Of a DNA stretch of 7,202 nt, positions 5,250 to 7,202 are shown one piece after another (position 1 is the first letter of the stretch; the number at the start of each line of letters is the position of its first letter). The stretch is from contig JBPCPI010000007.1 in NCBI GenBank assembly GCA_050999295.1, positions 1 through 7,202 on the forward strand, written 5' to 3'. A program made the translations under genes and the position numbers. A model generated the notes under the pieces. The model ran no database searches, was not told the origin of the DNA, and was given only the letters and a program-made list of their open reading frames with translations. Source of the stretch: JACCQS01 sp050999295. Lineage in GTDB: Bacteria > Actinomycetota > Actinomycetes > Mycobacteriales > Geodermatophilaceae.

Positions 5250-5963
5250 GTGGTTAACGCTGTGGCACCGTCCGGTGAGTTTGCGGCGGCGGCCGATCGG
5301 TCGTGGGTGCTGGAGGCGGTTGAGGTATCAGCGTCGTATGGGCGCACACCCGCGCTAGTAGGGGCGTCGTTGAGCGTGCGGGCGGCTCGGTCGGTCGCGA
5401 TTCTGGGCGAGTCTGGTTCTGGAAAGTCCACAATGCTGCATTGCTTGGCTGGATTACGGCAGCCAGACTCAGGGGCGGTTTTGTATGACGGAGGTGACTT
5501 GGCGCAACTCGGGGACGTGGCGCGGAGCCGGATCAGGTTGCGGGAGATGGGCATTGTTTTCCAGTTTGGTGAGCTCGTGCCCGAACTAACCGTCGGGGAG
5601 AATGTTGCGTTGCCGCTCTGGGCGGCTGGGGCCGATCGTACTTTTGCGGCTGCCCGGGCGGCCGAGTTGCTCGAGGCGTTCGGGTTGGGCGAGACCGTCG
5701 ATCGAATTCCTGGGCAGTTGTCAGGTGGTCAGCAGCAGCGGGCTGCGGTGGCGCGCGCGCTGGTTCACGATCCAAAGATCGTGTTTGCCGATGAACCGAC
5801 CGGTTCGCTCGACTCGTTGAACGCGGAGAACGTGATGGATTCGCTCCTCGCGCAGACGACCGTGCAGCGCGCTGCGCTGGTGTTGGTGACGCACGAGCCT
5901 CGGTACGCGGAGCGTTGTGACGAAGTGTTCGTTATGCGTGATGGCGCCCTTCGGCCACGATGA
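5250..5963 (+). CDS. ABC transporter ATP-binding protein, MacB/LolD/FtsE-like
   Basis: This 237-residue cytoplasmic ATPase powers the FtsX-like permease encoded next to it. All nucleotide-binding motifs are present. Walker A is GESGSGKST at residues 53-61, the Q-loop Gln is 105 (VFQFGE), and the signature LSGGQQQR starts at 157. Walker B is IVFADE at 177-182, the D-loop SLD is 186-188, and the switch His is 215 (LVTHEP). The spacing and the ADEPTGSLDS sequence place it with ATPases of mechanotransmission-type exporters, such as peptide, lipoprotein or drug efflux systems, rather than importers. The start is GTG at 5250 with GGAGG five bases upstream. The stop overlaps the permease ATG in ATGA. 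Third codon positions include many T and A, less GC-biased than the IS genes. The substrate is unknown. Confidence 0.94.
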   Translation: MVNAVAPSGEFAAAADRSWVLEAVEVSASYGRTPALVGASLSVRAARSVAILGESGSGKSTMLHCLAGLRQPDSGAVLYDGGDLAQLGDVARSRIRLREMGIVFQFGELVPELTVGENVALPLWAAGADRTFAAARAAELLEAFGLGETVDRIPGQLSGGQQQRAAVARALVHDPKIVFADEPTGSLDSLNAENVMDSLLAQTTVQRAALVLVTHEPRYAERCDEVFVMRDGALRPR

Positions 5964-7202
5964 ACCGCTTCTTCGCGCTTAGGTTGGGTACGCGGTTTGC
6001 TCGCTCGACCGACCGACCCGCGCTTTGGCGCGCCGGGTTGATTGTTGTCGCGGCTGTGCTGGCCGTCATGTCCATCCTCACCCTGCTGGCGATCCCCGGG
6101 GTGATGGACCAGCAGGGTCGGCGGCTGGCGGCGCAGAAGCCTGAGCGTCATGATGACGCCCCCGACCTCCCGGGCAGCACGCCGCCACTGGTGGCGATGT
6201 ACCAGGAGGACGACGTCGACGGCCGGTTGATGTCACGGATACTTGTCGCGAACCCGCGCCCGGAGGCGGTGCTGCCGTATTGGTTGACCGAATATCCCGA
6301 GCCGGGCGAGATTGTGGTCTCTCCGGCGGTCGCCCGCCAGCTAGCCGATCCTGACTCGGCTGTGGCACGCCGGTTCTTTCACTTGACCGTCATCCAAGAG
6401 ATCGCGGATGAGGGTCTGGTGTCACCGGACCAGTTGATGGTTGTGGTCGGGGTCACCGGCGCCGAATTGGCGCCATTCAGCCCAAGCGCGATTCCTGCGA
6501 CTGGACTCGGCCAGCCCGCGGAGGCCTACCCCGGCCCGGCCCCGAACGCGATCCGCACGATCGTCGTCGCCGGTGCCGTGTTCATGATCATTCCCGCCCT
6601 GGTGCTTACCGCGACGGCCGCCCGTCTCTCGGCCCGGACGCGGCAGCGCCGCCTGGCAGTGTTTCGGCTGATTGGGCTGTCTGCCCGCCACACCGCCGCC
6701 ATCAACGCGATCGAAACCGCCGCGGTTACCCTGGTCGGGGCAATCATTGGTGTGCTCACTTGGAATGCGCTGGTCCCCGTTTCCGAGCCGATCGGTCTGG
6801 GCCGGCTCCGATGGTTTGCCGAAGATGTCACCGTCCCGTTCTGGGTGCAGGCTGGCCTTGTGGGTGTTCTCGTCGTTCTGGCGGTCGTGGTCTCGTCGAC
6901 CGGGTCGGTGCCGGCGTTGATCGACCCATTAGCAGAGCGCCGCTCGGTTCCAAAGCCAATTGCTGGCCGCAGGCTCATTCGACTGGCACCTTTGATCCTT
7001 GGAGCCTTGCTGCTCGTCGGAGCGGCCATTTACCCGACCCCTAACAACATGTGGTTCGCGGTTTTTGCGGCCGGCAACGCGCTGGCAGCGATCGGCCTGT
7101 TCACCGCCATGCCGGTGCTGGCGGCCAAAATCGGGGGTCGGCTCGCCCGTCGTTCGTCCGCGGCCCCGGTCCGGCTAGCAGGGGGCCGGCTAGCCCGCAA
7201 AC
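5960..7202 (+). CDS. FtsX-like ABC transporter permease, 5' part (runs off right edge)
   Basis: This is the membrane partner of the preceding ATPase. It starts at ATG 5960 (MNRFFALRLGTRFARSTDRP), overlapping the ATPase stop by four bases, and is open for 414 codons to the window end. A first membrane segment lies at about residues 25-46. A large external region of about 150 residues precedes a second segment at about 198-220. The cytoplasmic stretch TRQRRLAVFRLIGLSARHTA (228-247) is the classic FtsX coupling motif that contacts the ATPase. Further hydrophobic segments lie near 252-268, 296-313, 342-358 and 365-387. Having hydrophobic stretches after the first four-helix unit suggests the longer, duplicated actinobacterial FtsX type of roughly 800 residues. 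Exported substrate unknown; antibiotic or peptide resistance and cell-envelope stress roles are both possible. Confidence 0.9.
   Translation, partial: MNRFFALRLGTRFARSTDRPALWRAGLIVVAAVLAVMSILTLLAIPGVMDQQGRRLAAQKPERHDDAPDLPGSTPPLVAMYQEDDVDGRLMSRILVANPRPEAVLPYWLTEYPEPGEIVVSPAVARQLADPDSAVARRFFHLTVIQEIADEGLVSPDQLMVVVGVTGAELAPFSPSAIPATGLGQPAEAYPGPAPNAIRTIVVAGAVFMIIPALVLTATAARLSARTRQRRLAVFRLIGLSARHTAAINAIETAAVTLVGAIIGVLTWNALVPVSEPIGLGRLRWFAEDVTVPFWVQAGLVGVLVVLAVVVSSTGSVPALIDPLAERRSVPKPIAGRRLIRLAPLILGALLLVGAAIYPTPNNMWFAVFAAGNALAAIGLFTAMPVLAAKIGGRLARRSSAAPVRLAGGRLARK

Noticed and set aside
1..7202. CRISPR arrays, tRNA or rRNA genes, riboswitches
   Set aside because: No regularly spaced repeats, cloverleaf-like sequence with a T-loop consensus, or known aptamer pattern was seen on either strand by eye.

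Overview
The DNA is GC-rich with strongly GC-biased third codon positions, several GTG starts and actinobacterial-type genes, so the source is most likely a high-GC actinomycete. Genus cannot be told from this window. The window is an accessory region: two insertion sequences, the wreck of an integrase locus, a small regulator/Nudix operon, and the start of an ABC export operon.

Region 1 (1-1740, minus strand) is the istA-proximal part of an IS21-family element. A complete-looking istA transposase and the first 149 codons of istB overlap by one base (TGATG). The element runs off the left edge.

Region 2 (about 1741-2418, minus strand) is an excisionase-like gene followed two bases later by a tyrosine integrase. 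The IS21 element sits inside the integrase and removes its catalytic half. By chance the reading frame stays open across the junction, so one long frame joins the integrase N-terminus to IstA.

Region 3 (2419-3894) starts with a divergent control region holding a 17-bp palindrome and three copies of GGACGTTT. It is followed by a plus-strand two-gene operon: an HTH regulator with a DUF5919-like C-terminal domain, overlapped by 4 bp by a Nudix hydrolase. An xis-int module next to a regulator and a Nudix gene resembles an actinomycete integrative and conjugative element (AICE), of which pSAM2 with its Nudix immunity protein Pif is the model. No replication or transfer genes are seen here, so this is read as a remnant or one edge of such an element.

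Region 4 (about 3960-5090, plus strand) is a decayed IS1380-family element. Its transposase carries three single-base indels, a nonsense codon and a 3' truncation. Its leader holds a 20-bp imperfect inverted repeat that would bury the start codon and a Shine-Dalgarno-like sequence in any read-through transcript.

Region 5 (5250-7202, plus strand) is an ABC transporter operon of the MacB/FtsX type: an ATPase, then a FtsX-like permease overlapping it by 4 bp and cut by the right edge. Its codon use is visibly less GC-biased than the IS genes. It probably belongs to the host or an older genomic segment.

The IS21 copy looks intact and therefore recent, while the IS1380 copy looks old. The most interesting material is the regulator/Nudix pair with its GGACGTTT sites beside the disrupted integrase.
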